Below, piece after piece: positions 45,908-54,406 of a stretch of DNA of 64,000 nt. The notes below the pieces were generated by a model that saw only the letters and a program-made list of their open reading frames with translations, was not told the origin of the DNA and did no database searches. This stretch comes from Sphingomonadales bacterium (GTDB lineage Bacteria > Pseudomonadota > Alphaproteobacteria > Sphingomonadales > Sphingomonadaceae). The position numbers and the translations under genes are program-made. Each line of letters starts with the position of its first letter. The first letter of the stretch is position 1. The stretch is from the NCBI GenBank assembly GCA_006226685.1, contig SBGG01000025.1:1-64000 (forward strand). Direction: 5' to 3'.

Positions 45908-47935
45908 CTAGCCGTCAGTCAGCAGGCGATAAACCTGTGCATTGTGGGCCTCGCGCGTGAATGACCAACGATGTTGGGTGGGGTCATCGCCGGTATAGCG
46001 TTCGATCACCTTCATCACCGCGTTTCGACTGACATTGGCCTGTTCCGCCGTGGCGTTACGCAGGGCCATTTTTGTGTTCACGCCCTTGGTGATCTGCTCG
46101 GCAATGACGGCGATGATCTCCGCGTCGGACCGCGTCCGTTCAGCGCGTTTGATGCCATCCACTTCCTCGGGATCGACCTTGCGCACCGAGGATAGGCGTT
46201 GGACGTACGAGATTTTCTCCTCCACTGAATAGGCATAGACGACCGACCGAACGCCGCCGCCTCGGGACTTGTCCTGGGTAAACTCGATCAACTTCTCTCC
46301 GGGATTTTCGGTCGAGGGTAGTTCATCGATGATATAGCCCGCATCGAAGTCATCGAGGATATCGCTCGTACCCGTAGGGATGGACTTGCCATTGTCGCCC
46401 TTGCGCTTGTTGACGTGGGCGAGCGCAAGCACTGTACCACCGGCGGAAACGAACTGGCGAACGACATTGGCGAATGCACTGGCCTGCTGCTTGTTCATCA
46501 GATCGGTGAATTTCTTGAGGGTGTCGATCACGATAAAGAGCCCGCGCGCCGTTCCGCCATGGACCGCTTCGAGCATCAATGTTTCCAGTTTACCGATGCT
46601 GAAGCCGCTATGCCCCGGCACCAGCATATGGACCCCGAATTCATCCAGTAGCCCTAACTTTGTGGCAATTCCCGCGCTATTGTCATCGGCATTGATGATA
46701 TTCACCTTGTCTGGATCGATGCGGCCTTCCTCTATTGCCTGAAACAGCAGATGGAGAACGAGCAGCGTCTTTCCGACATTGTATCTGGCGTACCAGACGG
46801 TGGCCTCACCCTTGAGGCAGACATCACCAAGAAGGGGTGTGGTCGCCTGCGCCATGGCCTCATATTTTGCCGCTTGACCCGAGATACTGAATTTTCTGAA
46901 CGGGTCGGCCTTGGCTTTGGGCTCAGGTGCGGGAACGGGAACAAATTCCGTCTCGCAGGGCTGGAATTTTTCCTCCATGATTGATGCGGTATCGGCCCCG
47001 CCATCACGTGCCATGGCAATCAGAGTGCCGACCGTTATCGGCTTGTCGACCGAACCTCGGAAGGATTTCCACTTGGCTTCGACATCGGCGCGGTCCTTGT
47101 AGCTTTTGCCATTTCGGCTCCAGGCTACCGCGAGTTCCAGTCCCTCATCGCTGCCGCCGGTTTCGTGGTAGACCGCCATCAGGACATGCAGCCAGTCCTC
47201 ATAGCCGCAATCGGGATCGATATGCTCCAGCAATTGCGAGAGCTTGGTAATGTCCGTTGTGGTCTCCGAGGGATCGAATTCCACATCATCGGGGACGGGG
47301 CGTGGGACTGGCCTGCCGTTATGTTGAAATATGGCATCGACAAAGTCCTGCCCAACGGCGTTGAGCTCCTCCAAATTCTTGACGTCCAGGCGATAGAGCG
47401 ACTTGTCCTTGCTTGGCACGAGGCAGATCGAGTTTCTCTCCGCCTTGACATCGATACGCTCCGGATGCTTTTCCGTATCGTGAGAGTCAGGCTTGGCAAA
47501 TGTGCCATCTTTCAGCCAATAGTGGTGATGATAGCCACGTCGCGTTTTGACGATGAACGATGCCTTTACGCCGAACCGCTTTTCGATCTCCGCCAGCGCC
47601 CCTTGAGCCTCCGGCGTATCGGTATCGAGCACAAGCTGATTTTCACCAAGTATGGCTCCGACCTCATGCTCGGGATGTGCCTCCCAGTGTTGCCGGATGG
47701 CTTCCTTTGACACGCCGCCCATCCAGGGTTCGTATTTTGCGGCCGGTCGTTTCTGGCCCGGAACCATGGGTAGGACGACAGATCCGAAGTCTTGCCACCA
47801 GAGCGCGCCTTCAAGGTTCGATTTAAACTCAGGCACATTACGCGGCCGGATGTCATCGATATCCAGATCGCGCAGGCTTATTGGCGCTTTGGGTGGTGGT
47901 GCGGGATTTCCACCCGCATTTGTAACATTATGCAT
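45908..47935 (-). CDS. Primase-polymerase / RepA-like ATPase replication protein
   Basis: 675-residue protein. The N-terminal primpol-like domain (about 30-200) has 'GAILGENQLVLDTDTPEAQG' and 'IVKTRRGYHHHYWLKDG'. Then comes a PriCT-like module ('YEDWLHVLMAVYHETGG') and a RecA-like ATPase ('VWYARYNVGKTLLVLHLLFQ', 'RGLFIVIDTLKKFTDLM'). A C-terminal HTH-like part completes it. ATG 47935 has AGAGGAAATT just upstream, so the longer ORF start (48100) is rejected. Likely replicates the element after excision, as in P4-like satellites. Confidence 0.85.
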   Translation of the reverse strand: MHNVTNAGGNPAPPPKAPISLRDLDIDDIRPRNVPEFKSNLEGALWWQDFGSVVLPMVPGQKRPAAKYEPWMGGVSKEAIRQHWEAHPEHEVGAILGENQLVLDTDTPEAQGALAEIEKRFGVKASFIVKTRRGYHHHYWLKDGTFAKPDSHDTEKHPERIDVKAERNSICLVPSKDKSLYRLDVKNLEELNAVGQDFVDAIFQHNGRPVPRPVPDDVEFDPSETTTDITKLSQLLEHIDPDCGYEDWLHVLMAVYHETGGSDEGLELAVAWSRNGKSYKDRADVEAKWKSFRGSVDKPITVGTLIAMARDGGADTASIMEEKFQPCETEFVPVPAPEPKAKADPFRKFSISGQAAKYEAMAQATTPLLGDVCLKGEATVWYARYNVGKTLLVLHLLFQAIEEGRIDPDKVNIINADDNSAGIATKLGLLDEFGVHMLVPGHSGFSIGKLETLMLEAVHGGTARGLFIVIDTLKKFTDLMNKQQASAFANVVRQFVSAGGTVLALAHVNKRKGDNGKSIPTGTSDILDDFDAGYIIDELPSTENPGEKLIEFTQDKSRGGGVRSVVYAYSVEEKISYVQRLSSVRKVDPEEVDGIKRAERTRSDAEIIAVIAEQITKGVNTKMALRNATAEQANVSRNAVMKVIERYTGDDPTQHRWSFTREAHNAQVYRLLTDG

Positions 47936-48035
47936 AATTTCCTCTTGCCGATCGTGGGACCGGACTGAATCGGGTGTAAGAAAAATGGGGACGCCGATTC
48001 TCTCAGCGCCCCCACGGATGGTCTGCGATTGCGGC

Positions 48036-48164
48036 TCAGGATCTGGGCCGCTCATCGCGTGAAGACGGCGACTCAGTTTCCGCCTTCGATAGTTTTTCAA
48101 GATGTTCGATCAGCGCACGCCAACCAGCAGCGATACGCGAACCGAACGAATTTTCGTTCATCAT
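48036..48164 (-). CDS. Possible small ORF upstream of the primase gene
   Basis: 42 codons not in the ORF track (translation begins MMNENSFGSRIAAGWRALIE and is amphipathic helical). Same strand and about 100 nt upstream of the primase gene. The ribosome site is weak. Could be a small accessory or leader; uncertain. Confidence 0.3.
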   Translation of the reverse strand: MMNENSFGSRIAAGWRALIEHLEKLSKAETESPSSRDERPRS

Positions 48165-48476
48165 GGTTGCTTTCAATCAAGGCCGGTCGCCTCCAGCATG
48201 TCAAAGAAGTCCTGGTAGCTGGCGAAGCATGGAAGGCGCTGCCAGCCTGAAAGCCGTTACGATGGAAGAGGAATATGGCCTCGACGCAAGTGTGGCGTGT
48301 TCAGGTGAACAGCGCCCCCAATGCACTTGCTGAGGACTACCCGGCGGTGGTCGTAAACGCCGATTGCCGGATGCAGCTTATCTGGGTTTAGGGTCGATGG
48401 CTTTCAAGCTTTGGTAACAGGCTCACCCGAATTTTTTGCCCGTGGGCAACCTAGACGCACCGGAATGGGTGTAACT

Positions 48477-48746
48477 TTACTCGGTATTGGATGTTGTCCC
48501 TTTTCGATCGGGCCGGTTTGCCAGCGTGATCGCGCCTCCGATCAAAAGGGAAATGATCGAAATGACAGGATATCTTTCCAAAAATTGCACCGCAATGGCG
48601 AGAGCGATGAAACCGAAGGTCTCGCGCGGTCTGTTCAGCATTCCCAGGAAGGCAAGGAAGACAAGCATGACCAGCAGCCCCTTCACTGCCATGCCGATGA
48701 TCCCGAGCCATAGGAGTAGCCATAGGCATCGATCGAAGAGTTTCAT
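48477..48746 (-). CDS. Small integral membrane protein
   Basis: 89-residue hydrophobic protein with about three membrane helices ('LWLLLWLGIIGMAVKGLLVM', 'FIALAIAVQFLERYPVISII'). ATG 48746 begins at the first hydrophobic segment; the longer ORF start at 48794 adds a polar tail. No family recognised. It lies alone within the integrated element. Confidence 0.5.
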   Translation of the reverse strand: MKLFDRCLWLLLWLGIIGMAVKGLLVMLVFLAFLGMLNRPRETFGFIALAIAVQFLERYPVISIISLLIGGAITLANRPDRKGTTSNTE

Positions 48747-49024
48747 GTGAGGAGATTCCTTTCGGGCAATAAAAAAGCGCCCCGAAGGACACAAATTTAA
48801 ATAAAATATCCAATTTAACTTGGACAGATTTCATTTTCTATGTCTATTATTGCGAATACATTTGACAGATACTGAGAAATGAAATATAGAGTGGGTCGAG
48901 TTTCGGGGCTTGCGAGAGCTCCGTAGCTGCTGTTGTAGGTTCGATTCCAGCCGTCTTTCTGGCTCCTATCGCCATTTTTCTAGCAGTTGTCGTTGTGGCA
49001 GCGGAAAGGATAAAAGGTGATTTT
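48747..49024. other. AT-rich non-coding stretch in the element
   Basis: About 280 bp of markedly AT-rich sequence. The minus-strand ORF across it (48847-49155) looks like a chance frame. It probably contains the promoter of the small cationic peptide gene. Confidence 0.35.
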
Positions 49025-49186
49025 ATGGATGAAAAGAAAGCTAAGAACGCGAAGAATTCTTTGCGTAAAAAGTCGGTAACAAGTAAGTGGTGGAAATTTT
49101 GTCGTAGATTATTTTGTGAAGTTTTACTGATATTCGTAGCGATAGGTTCCAGCATGACGGCAACGGTCGCCGGGCAGTATGCATAG
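49025..49186 (+). CDS. Small cationic single-span membrane peptide
   Basis: 53 residues: a very Lys/Arg-rich N-terminal half ('DEKKAKNAKNSLRKKSVTSK') followed by one hydrophobic helix ('LLIFVAIGSSMTATVAG'). ATG 49025 follows AAAGGTGA. It is followed directly by an intrinsic terminator, and it is the only plus-strand gene in this part of the element. Size and shape recall small membrane-acting peptides such as type I toxins, but there is no homology to support a name. Confidence 0.45.
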   Translation: MDEKKAKNAKNSLRKKSVTSKWWKFCRRLFCEVLLIFVAIGSSMTATVAGQYA

Positions 49187-49190
49187 AAAG

Positions 49191-49216
49191 GGAGGCAGTA
49201 ACGTTGCCTCCTTTTT
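49191..49216 (+). terminator. Intrinsic terminator after the small peptide gene
   Basis: GGAGGCA-N7-TGCCTCC followed by TTTTT, 5 nt after the stop codon of the 53-residue ORF. Confidence 0.8.
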
Positions 49217-49254
49217 CATTTCTTCTGGCGCAATTGTGGCTGCGAAGCATGACT

Positions 49255-49602
49255 TCATCCATAACGCCGGCAGAGTGCAATTAGGTCTGCATCGATACGG
49301 TCATCATCGGGAATGAAGATCATGACGCCCGAACCGTCATTACAGGTGACATAAACCTGTTCGAACCAGCCGTCAGTGAGCGCGATCCATTCCCAGTTCG
49401 GTGTGAACTCGGATGATGGGAAGCGTTCCCCGTCCACCATGTTCACCAGCGGCGAGAAACCGATTTCGTTGATAATATCCTGCTCAGTATCGCCCGGCGC
49501 GATGACGAGAATGGGGCCGAGATATAATAGGTCCAGCCGCGCATTGGCAGGGTGGTCGGACGGAAGCGCATATGCATCCTCCGGGTTGCGTATGATAAGC
49601 AT
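49255..49602 (-). CDS. Hypothetical protein
   Basis: 115-residue acidic soluble protein ('FTPNWEWIALTDGWFEQVYV', 'GVMIFIPDDDRIDADLIALC'). GGAG site seven bases upstream. No family recognised. It lies among small orphan genes of the integrated element. Confidence 0.6.
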   Translation of the reverse strand: MLIIRNPEDAYALPSDHPANARLDLLYLGPILVIAPGDTEQDIINEIGFSPLVNMVDGERFPSSEFTPNWEWIALTDGWFEQVYVTCNDGSGVMIFIPDDDRIDADLIALCRRYG

Positions 49603-49683
49603 GGGTGTTCTCCAAAAAGAAAAACCCCCGGCGGTTGGGCCGAGGGCTTTGGGATGGTGAGATGTAGTGGGATTAGAGGTGGA

Positions 49684-50691
49684 TCATTCGGGGTTCTCTG
49701 CCGCACAGATGCCTTTGGCTGCGCCCGCCTTGATGGACGCTATTGTTCTGCGATCGTCCGCAATCAGCCGCTTCTCGTCATCGGTGACGCCCTCGCTTTC
49801 GGCCTTGCGTTCAAGGTCAACGACCTCCTCGACCAAGCGACCAAAGGTCTCCCGTGTCTTGCGGCAACTTCTGATATTGAAATCATTCGGAGCCTTACGC
49901 GCAATACGGAACAGTTCATCCCATTCCCTGCGCCTAGCGGTAACGATCTTCTCCTTCTCGATATCCCAGGCGGCCGATAGCTCCAGCGAGTTGGCGTCAT
50001 CGCACGGGGATTCCATGTTGACCACGGTCCAACCGTCTCTACCGCACTTGAGTTCGGCTCGGGCGGGCTCGCCATAGCCACCAAACGAGTTTTTGGCGTT
50101 GTAGGCCACGCACGCCCTGTCTCTTGCCTTGCTGTAGATGATGTCGTTGAACACCGCCGACGCGGGGTCCTTGAGTCTCTCCTTGATGGCCCGTTCGATG
50201 TCTCCTGTGTCGTCACAGGACGTTGACAAAGCCTCTAGCCGTTCCTGGGCTTCCGCTTGTCGATCCTCTTCGGCGCGAAGTCTCTCGGAGTCAGCACGTT
50301 CTCTGGCTTCTTCAGCTTTTCGTTGCGCACGATCCGTCGCTTCCCGTGCTCCTTGCGGTGTTCGTTCATACCAAGCCTGCACATAGCTGCTCGTATCTGT
50401 GGCGTAGACCAGCGAAACCAGCAGGAGGACATATGCGATTGACCGCAAAATCTTCGGCATTGTCCAGAACAGTGGCGGCAGCAGTAAAAGGGCAGCCACT
50501 ATGCTCACACCGATCGAACCAACGATCGGCCCGTAGGTAACACCCGGAACATCAAGGTGTTTAAGTGCGGCAAATGCGCCTACCGCTATCAGCAGTGCGA
50601 CCGCAAAGCCTATCCAATGCAAAATCCGATAGAGTATGAACGGCTTTCTCTTATTGGCCTCCGTGGGAGCGGCGGTTTCTATCTTTTCCAT
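49684..50691 (-). CDS. Membrane protein with coiled-coil segment
   Basis: 335-residue protein. The N-terminal part has about three membrane helices ('ILHWIGFAVALLIAVGAFAA', 'GVSIVAALLLLPPLF', 'AYVLLLVSLVYA'). A highly charged coiled coil follows ('DRAQRKAEEARERADSERLR'), then a soluble domain with several cysteines ('AELKCGRDGWTVVNMESPC'). ATG 50691 has an AAAGGAA site. It lies directly downstream of the lipoprotein gene and is probably co-transcribed with it. Role in the element unknown. Confidence 0.65.
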   Translation of the reverse strand: MEKIETAAPTEANKRKPFILYRILHWIGFAVALLIAVGAFAALKHLDVPGVTYGPIVGSIGVSIVAALLLLPPLFWTMPKILRSIAYVLLLVSLVYATDTSSYVQAWYERTPQGAREATDRAQRKAEEARERADSERLRAEEDRQAEAQERLEALSTSCDDTGDIERAIKERLKDPASAVFNDIIYSKARDRACVAYNAKNSFGGYGEPARAELKCGRDGWTVVNMESPCDDANSLELSAAWDIEKEKIVTARRREWDELFRIARKAPNDFNIRSCRKTRETFGRLVEEVVDLERKAESEGVTDDEKRLIADDRRTIASIKAGAAKGICAAENPE

Positions 50692-50693
50692 GA

Positions 50694-51071
50694 TTATTCC
50701 TTTGTGATGTCGGGTTTCTGCCATTTCGCCTCGGCAAAAGCGCGGCAGGCGGTACGGCCGTTGATGATGTTGCGGCCGGTGGAAACACGGATTTGCTGTT
50801 CGTTGATCGGTTCGATTTCGCGACCGCGCAGCTTGGCCTCTTCATAGGCACGGGCGGTCAGGATCGATCGGCACGCAAACAACAGGGCGTCGGCTTCGGG
50901 CATGAACTGGTAACGGGAATAGCGGACATCGACGGTGAAGCCGGTTGCGGTGTCCTGTATGTCGATCTTGGCATTCTTGTCGCTACCAGCCGAAAGGGGA
51001 CGCGAAACGTCAGCGGGAGTGGTGCAGGCGCAAAGCGACGCGACCGCCAACAGGGGCAGAAGATATTTCAT
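50694..51071 (-). CDS. Small lipoprotein
   Basis: 125-residue protein with a lipoprotein signal peptide ('MKYLLPLLAVASLCACTTP', lipobox ending at Cys). The mature part ends in 'RTACRAFAEAKWQKPDITKE'. ATG 51071 begins the signal. It lies 2 nt upstream of the coiled-coil membrane protein gene. Similar lipoproteins are common in mobile elements; function unknown. Confidence 0.6.
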   Translation of the reverse strand: MKYLLPLLAVASLCACTTPADVSRPLSAGSDKNAKIDIQDTATGFTVDVRYSRYQFMPEADALLFACRSILTARAYEEAKLRGREIEPINEQQIRVSTGRNIINGRTACRAFAEAKWQKPDITKE

Positions 51072-51532
51072 AATGCTTCCTTTGATGTGATGCAGGCGCA
51101 CGTGATTGGGCCGATTAAAGCCGAGACGCAGTTGTCCTGTCTGGTGAATGGAATATGTCGCCCCCTGTTGCGGAGCGACGTGTTGGCTTTGACCCTCAGC
51201 CGCCCCTATGTACCTCTCGGGGCAGCGGCCGAAGCCGGATGTTCAGAACCTGACCGTAGGCACAGGCGCATGCACCTTTACCGGCGAACCGGCTGGACAT
51301 ACGTGCATGCCACCCGGCCTCCGAATTTCGGCGACCGAGTTCCTACGAGTTTGAGGTTCTGACGCCCCACCCTGCTCTCACAGGGCACGGCGGTTTTGGC
51401 TTGTTACGGAAGGGTTCGCAAGTGGGGTTTGCGGACCTTCATATAAGATGGCAGATTTCACGCGCTGTCATCAGGCGAAAATTCTATCCAATCGAAGCAA
51501 ATGCTACAGAGAGTGCGTGTTCGGGGGTGTTA
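51072..51532. other. Non-coding stretch of the element with a nested hairpin
   Basis: About 460 bp without a credible gene. It contains GCATGCAC (51268-51275) and GTGCATGC (51303-51310) enclosing CCGG-CGAA-CCGG (51281-51292), a nested inverted repeat that could be a structured RNA or a replication/recombination site. Confidence 0.4.
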
Positions 51533-51628
51533 ATGACTTTCATTGTAGCCAAGAAATTCAATGAACGAATTATCATGCTCGGTGATACCACGATTTCTGA
51601 TGACGATGGTATTCGTCGGGCCGCTTAG
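51533..51628 (+). pseudogene. Possible truncated gene remnant
   Basis: 31 codons beginning 'MTFIVAKKFNERIIMLGDTT' and ending at a stop. The start looks like the N-terminus of a larger protein, vaguely like proteasome/HslV-like Ntn hydrolases, with nothing after it. Preceded by GGGGGTG. Low certainty. Confidence 0.25.
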
Positions 51629-51657
51629 GCAGCGGTAATTAAGAAGGGCGTTGCGCA

Positions 51658-52050
51658 ATGATCGAAGTCGTCCAAACTATCCAGACCTCTATCGAGATTG
51701 TTGGCAAGTTACTCGCATTATCGAAGAAGATTGGAGACGCAGATTTTAAAATGCTTATAGCTGACCTGTCCAACGAATTGGGTGATGCCAAGTTGGAAGC
51801 CGCTAATCTGAAAAATGAGCTGGCATCGCTCCGTCAAGAAAACACCGATTTGAAGCAGCGGCTGGAACGACGTGAAAACGACAGGCCGATCTATGCGGAT
51901 GGCGTATACAATTTTGAGGGTGAAGACGGACAATTTTGCACATCTTGCTTCGATACTGGGCAGCGCAAAATTCGTGTACGGCGATTGGCAAACGGTTTCG
52001 AGGTATTCGGCAAATGGGAGTGCCCCTCGTGCAACGCGACTTTCGGTTAG
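51658..52050 (+). CDS. Coiled-coil zinc-ribbon protein
   Basis: 130-residue protein with an N-terminal heptad-rich coiled coil ('LEAANLKNELASLRQENTDL') and a C-terminal zinc ribbon ('CTSCFDTGQRKI', 'WECPSCNATFG'). It lies close to the tRNA end of the element on the plus strand. Such proteins are frequent in mobile DNA; function unknown. Confidence 0.65.
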   Translation: MIEVVQTIQTSIEIVGKLLALSKKIGDADFKMLIADLSNELGDAKLEAANLKNELASLRQENTDLKQRLERRENDRPIYADGVYNFEGEDGQFCTSCFDTGQRKIRVRRLANGFEVFGKWECPSCNATFG

Positions 52051-52255
52051 TGAATCAAACCCATTATTTCAGCGTAGGCATGCAAAGCTTGTTCTTTGGG
52101 ACCAGCCGCTTACACCCACAATTATGAGGTATAGCGCGGGTCGCGCCTGATTTCCCTATGGATGGGCCATAACCATTGACCCACGCCAGACCCAAAGGCG
52201 AACGCGCTTTCGCCCGTGTCCCGCGCTTTTCCCTGCCAAAAGGTCTTCAGGAAAG

Positions 52256-52331
52256 TGGTGCCGCAGAAGGGACTCGAACCCCCGACCCCAACATTACGAA
52301 TGTCGTGCTCTACCAGCTGAGCTACTGCGGC
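52256..52331 (-). tRNA. tRNA-Thr (anticodon CGT)
   Basis: 76 nt on the minus strand with a complete cloverleaf: acceptor GCCGCAG/CTGCGGC, D-arm GCTC-AGCTGGTA-GAGC, anticodon loop TTCGTAA giving CGT (reads ACG), T-loop TTCGAGT, encoded CCA. Its 3' 45 bp are repeated at 41799-41843, so it is the integration target and its 3' end has been restored by the element. Confidence 0.95.
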
Positions 52332-52563
52332 AAAACGGCCGGTTCCCCGGCCGCTACGGCGCTGCGCATAACAGCACTGGCCGGGGCTGGCAAGCCGGAT
52401 CATTACCCCGGAGAGAGAAGGGGGCATCCTCTTTCCCGCCCCGCAGGAATAAAACAGCATGCAGGTCTATACTGTCCGATATTTTTAGCTAGTGTTAACC
52501 ATAGCTGTGCCAGATTGGGAAGCTGAAGCAGAATATCGCTCGGCATCATGAACAGGTGGGCAG

Positions 52564-54258
52564 ATGGACAGTTTACGCGGTCAGGAAGAAATTGAGGGCA
52601 ATGACGCCGGGGATTCCGGTGCGATCGAGGCACCTCCCGCGATCTCTGCGCAGGAACGCCGCATGCATGTGCGGGCGTATAATTACTGGGTGTCGCTGCT
52701 CGGCAACCGCAGCCTGCCTTCGATCGAGGATCTTAACCCCGAGGATATGGAGGATTTCGCGGCGAACAGTGTGCTGCTCGATTTTTCCATGGGGCTCGAA
52801 AATCCGGCGATCATCTATCTGGGTTCGGCGCTGCGCGAGGAATGCGGTATTGAAGGCAAGATTGAACGCGCCGAGCAGGTTCCGCCCCGTTCCCTGCTGT
52901 CCCGCCTGACCGACCATTATCTGCAGATTATCGCCAATGCCGCTCCGGTCGGGTTCGAAGCTGAATTCACTAATCAGCGCGGCGCCGAAATCATGTATCG
53001 CGGCATATTAATGCCTTTTTCGTCGAACGACGAGACGATCGATTTCATTTACGGCGTGATCAACTGGAAGGAAGTGGCGGACAAGGGCCTGACCGAAGGC
53101 CTTGATGAAGAGATTCGGGCCGCGATGAACCTGTCCCCGGTCGCATCCCGAACCGCGCCGATCTGGGCGGATGGGCCTTCGGCCACAGCCGATTATGAAG
53201 ATGAAGAGGGGGATGCTGGCCATATCGGCATGGGCGCGTCGGAAAAGTCCGCTTTTGAAGAAAGCGATTTTGGTTTCGGGGATGCCGATGAGGATTATGG
53301 CCTTGCGCCGGAAAGCGGCGAAGGCGAGCTTGATCTGTCTGCTTTTCTCGACATGGTCGATACGGATCAGCCGCTGGAACTGGAGCTGGACCAGCGCGTG
53401 CCGGACGCGGGGGAGGCCGTTTCCGACGAACTGGTCGGCGATCTGACCGCTGAAGATGTGCTGGAGGTCGAGGACGGTGTCGGCCCGCAGGACAATATCG
53501 TGCAGGATGGAGATGACGTCCGGGCTCCTGCCATGGAGTTGACGGAACCCGAGGCTGAGCCGGAGCTCGAGCCGATGGAGGCAGGCGTTGCCGCCTTTTC
53601 TTCCGGTCCGGAATTCGATCCTGACGAGATGGGGTCATTCGGACCGCCGGTGATCAAGATTGGCCTTCCGGCGATGCTGGATATGGCCCGGCGCAGCGCG
53701 GCGGAAGCGCGGGATTGCGATGTGCGCGGTCGTTCCGCGCTTTATAGCGCGATCAGCGACGCCTATGATTTCACACTGTCGGCTTCCGAGGCGCCCGAAG
53801 ATTATGAAATGATGCTGGAGGCGGCTGGAATCACGGTGCAGGAACGCAGCCCGATGACTGCCGTCATCAAGCTGGTTTTCGGCGTGGACCATGACAAGAC
53901 CCGCGTCGCCGAATATGCGCTCGCGCTTGATTATGCGGTTGCGCGCAGATTGCCGCGCGGCGGTCTGGCGGATGAGCTGGCCGCGCATGAAGGCGGGCTG
54001 AAGGGGCTGGTGCGCGACATGCGTGCGGCGCGCAAGGCCGGGGGTACGGCTCGTCCTGAGCGCCGGATCGAGCGGGCGGTGAAAAAACTGGGCAAGGCCC
54101 GCGCGCTCGACACCAATGCGCTGCCCTTTGACGAACATGGTCTCGCTGTCGTTGTCGCGCGGCGCGAGGCGGATGGCAGTGTCACGCTGATTGCCGGTGT
54201 CGATCTTTCGGACAAGGCGGCGCAGAAGGTCGCGATCACGGCCAGCGAACTGATCTGA
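52564..54258 (+). CDS. PAS-domain (PAS_5-like) protein with long acidic linker
   Basis: 564-residue protein. Residues ~30-175 resemble the alphaproteobacterial PAS_5 family ('RAYNYWVSLLGNRSLPSIED', 'MYRGILMPFSSNDETIDFIY'). A long Glu/Asp-rich low-complexity linker (about 195-355) follows, then a helical C-terminal domain ('KLVFGVDHDKTRVAEYALAL'). No output domain such as kinase or HTH is seen. Possibly a sensory or scaffold protein. It lies between the tRNA gene and glutamate dehydrogenase. Confidence 0.7.
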   Translation: MDSLRGQEEIEGNDAGDSGAIEAPPAISAQERRMHVRAYNYWVSLLGNRSLPSIEDLNPEDMEDFAANSVLLDFSMGLENPAIIYLGSALREECGIEGKIERAEQVPPRSLLSRLTDHYLQIIANAAPVGFEAEFTNQRGAEIMYRGILMPFSSNDETIDFIYGVINWKEVADKGLTEGLDEEIRAAMNLSPVASRTAPIWADGPSATADYEDEEGDAGHIGMGASEKSAFEESDFGFGDADEDYGLAPESGEGELDLSAFLDMVDTDQPLELELDQRVPDAGEAVSDELVGDLTAEDVLEVEDGVGPQDNIVQDGDDVRAPAMELTEPEAEPELEPMEAGVAAFSSGPEFDPDEMGSFGPPVIKIGLPAMLDMARRSAAEARDCDVRGRSALYSAISDAYDFTLSASEAPEDYEMMLEAAGITVQERSPMTAVIKLVFGVDHDKTRVAEYALALDYAVARRLPRGGLADELAAHEGGLKGLVRDMRAARKAGGTARPERRIERAVKKLGKARALDTNALPFDEHGLAVVVARREADGSVTLIAGVDLSDKAAQKVAITASELI

Positions 54259-54406
54259 ATCCTGCCGGAACGGCGGGCGTTTTTTGCCCGTCGTCCTTTC
54301 TCCCTGCCATTTATCGCAAAGCCGATATTCGCGATGGTTCCCGCAGCGGTGCGTGGCTATAAGAGACCGTAAGAACAGGAAAGCACGGCAAAACGCAGGA
54401 GATTAT

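Larger units (their letters stand above)
41799..52300. mobile_element. 10.5-kb integrative element inserted in tRNA-Thr(CGT)
   Basis: Bounded by 45-bp perfect direct repeats, the right one inside the intact tRNA gene. Contains a P4-type tyrosine integrase, a primase/helicase-like replication protein, several orphan small genes, and a DUF3644-HNH pair next to the left repeat. Base composition of several genes is lower in GC than the flanks. No conjugation or capsid genes are seen, so it resembles a satellite or mini-island. Confidence 0.88.

Noticed and set aside
48174-48250. Minus-strand frame ending in LEATGLD near the primase gene
   Set aside because: Protein-like over about 25 codons but has no start codon before an in-frame stop.
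48900-48960. tRNA-like GGTTCGATTCC string in the island
   Set aside because: No pairing T-stem, anticodon arm or acceptor stem around it.
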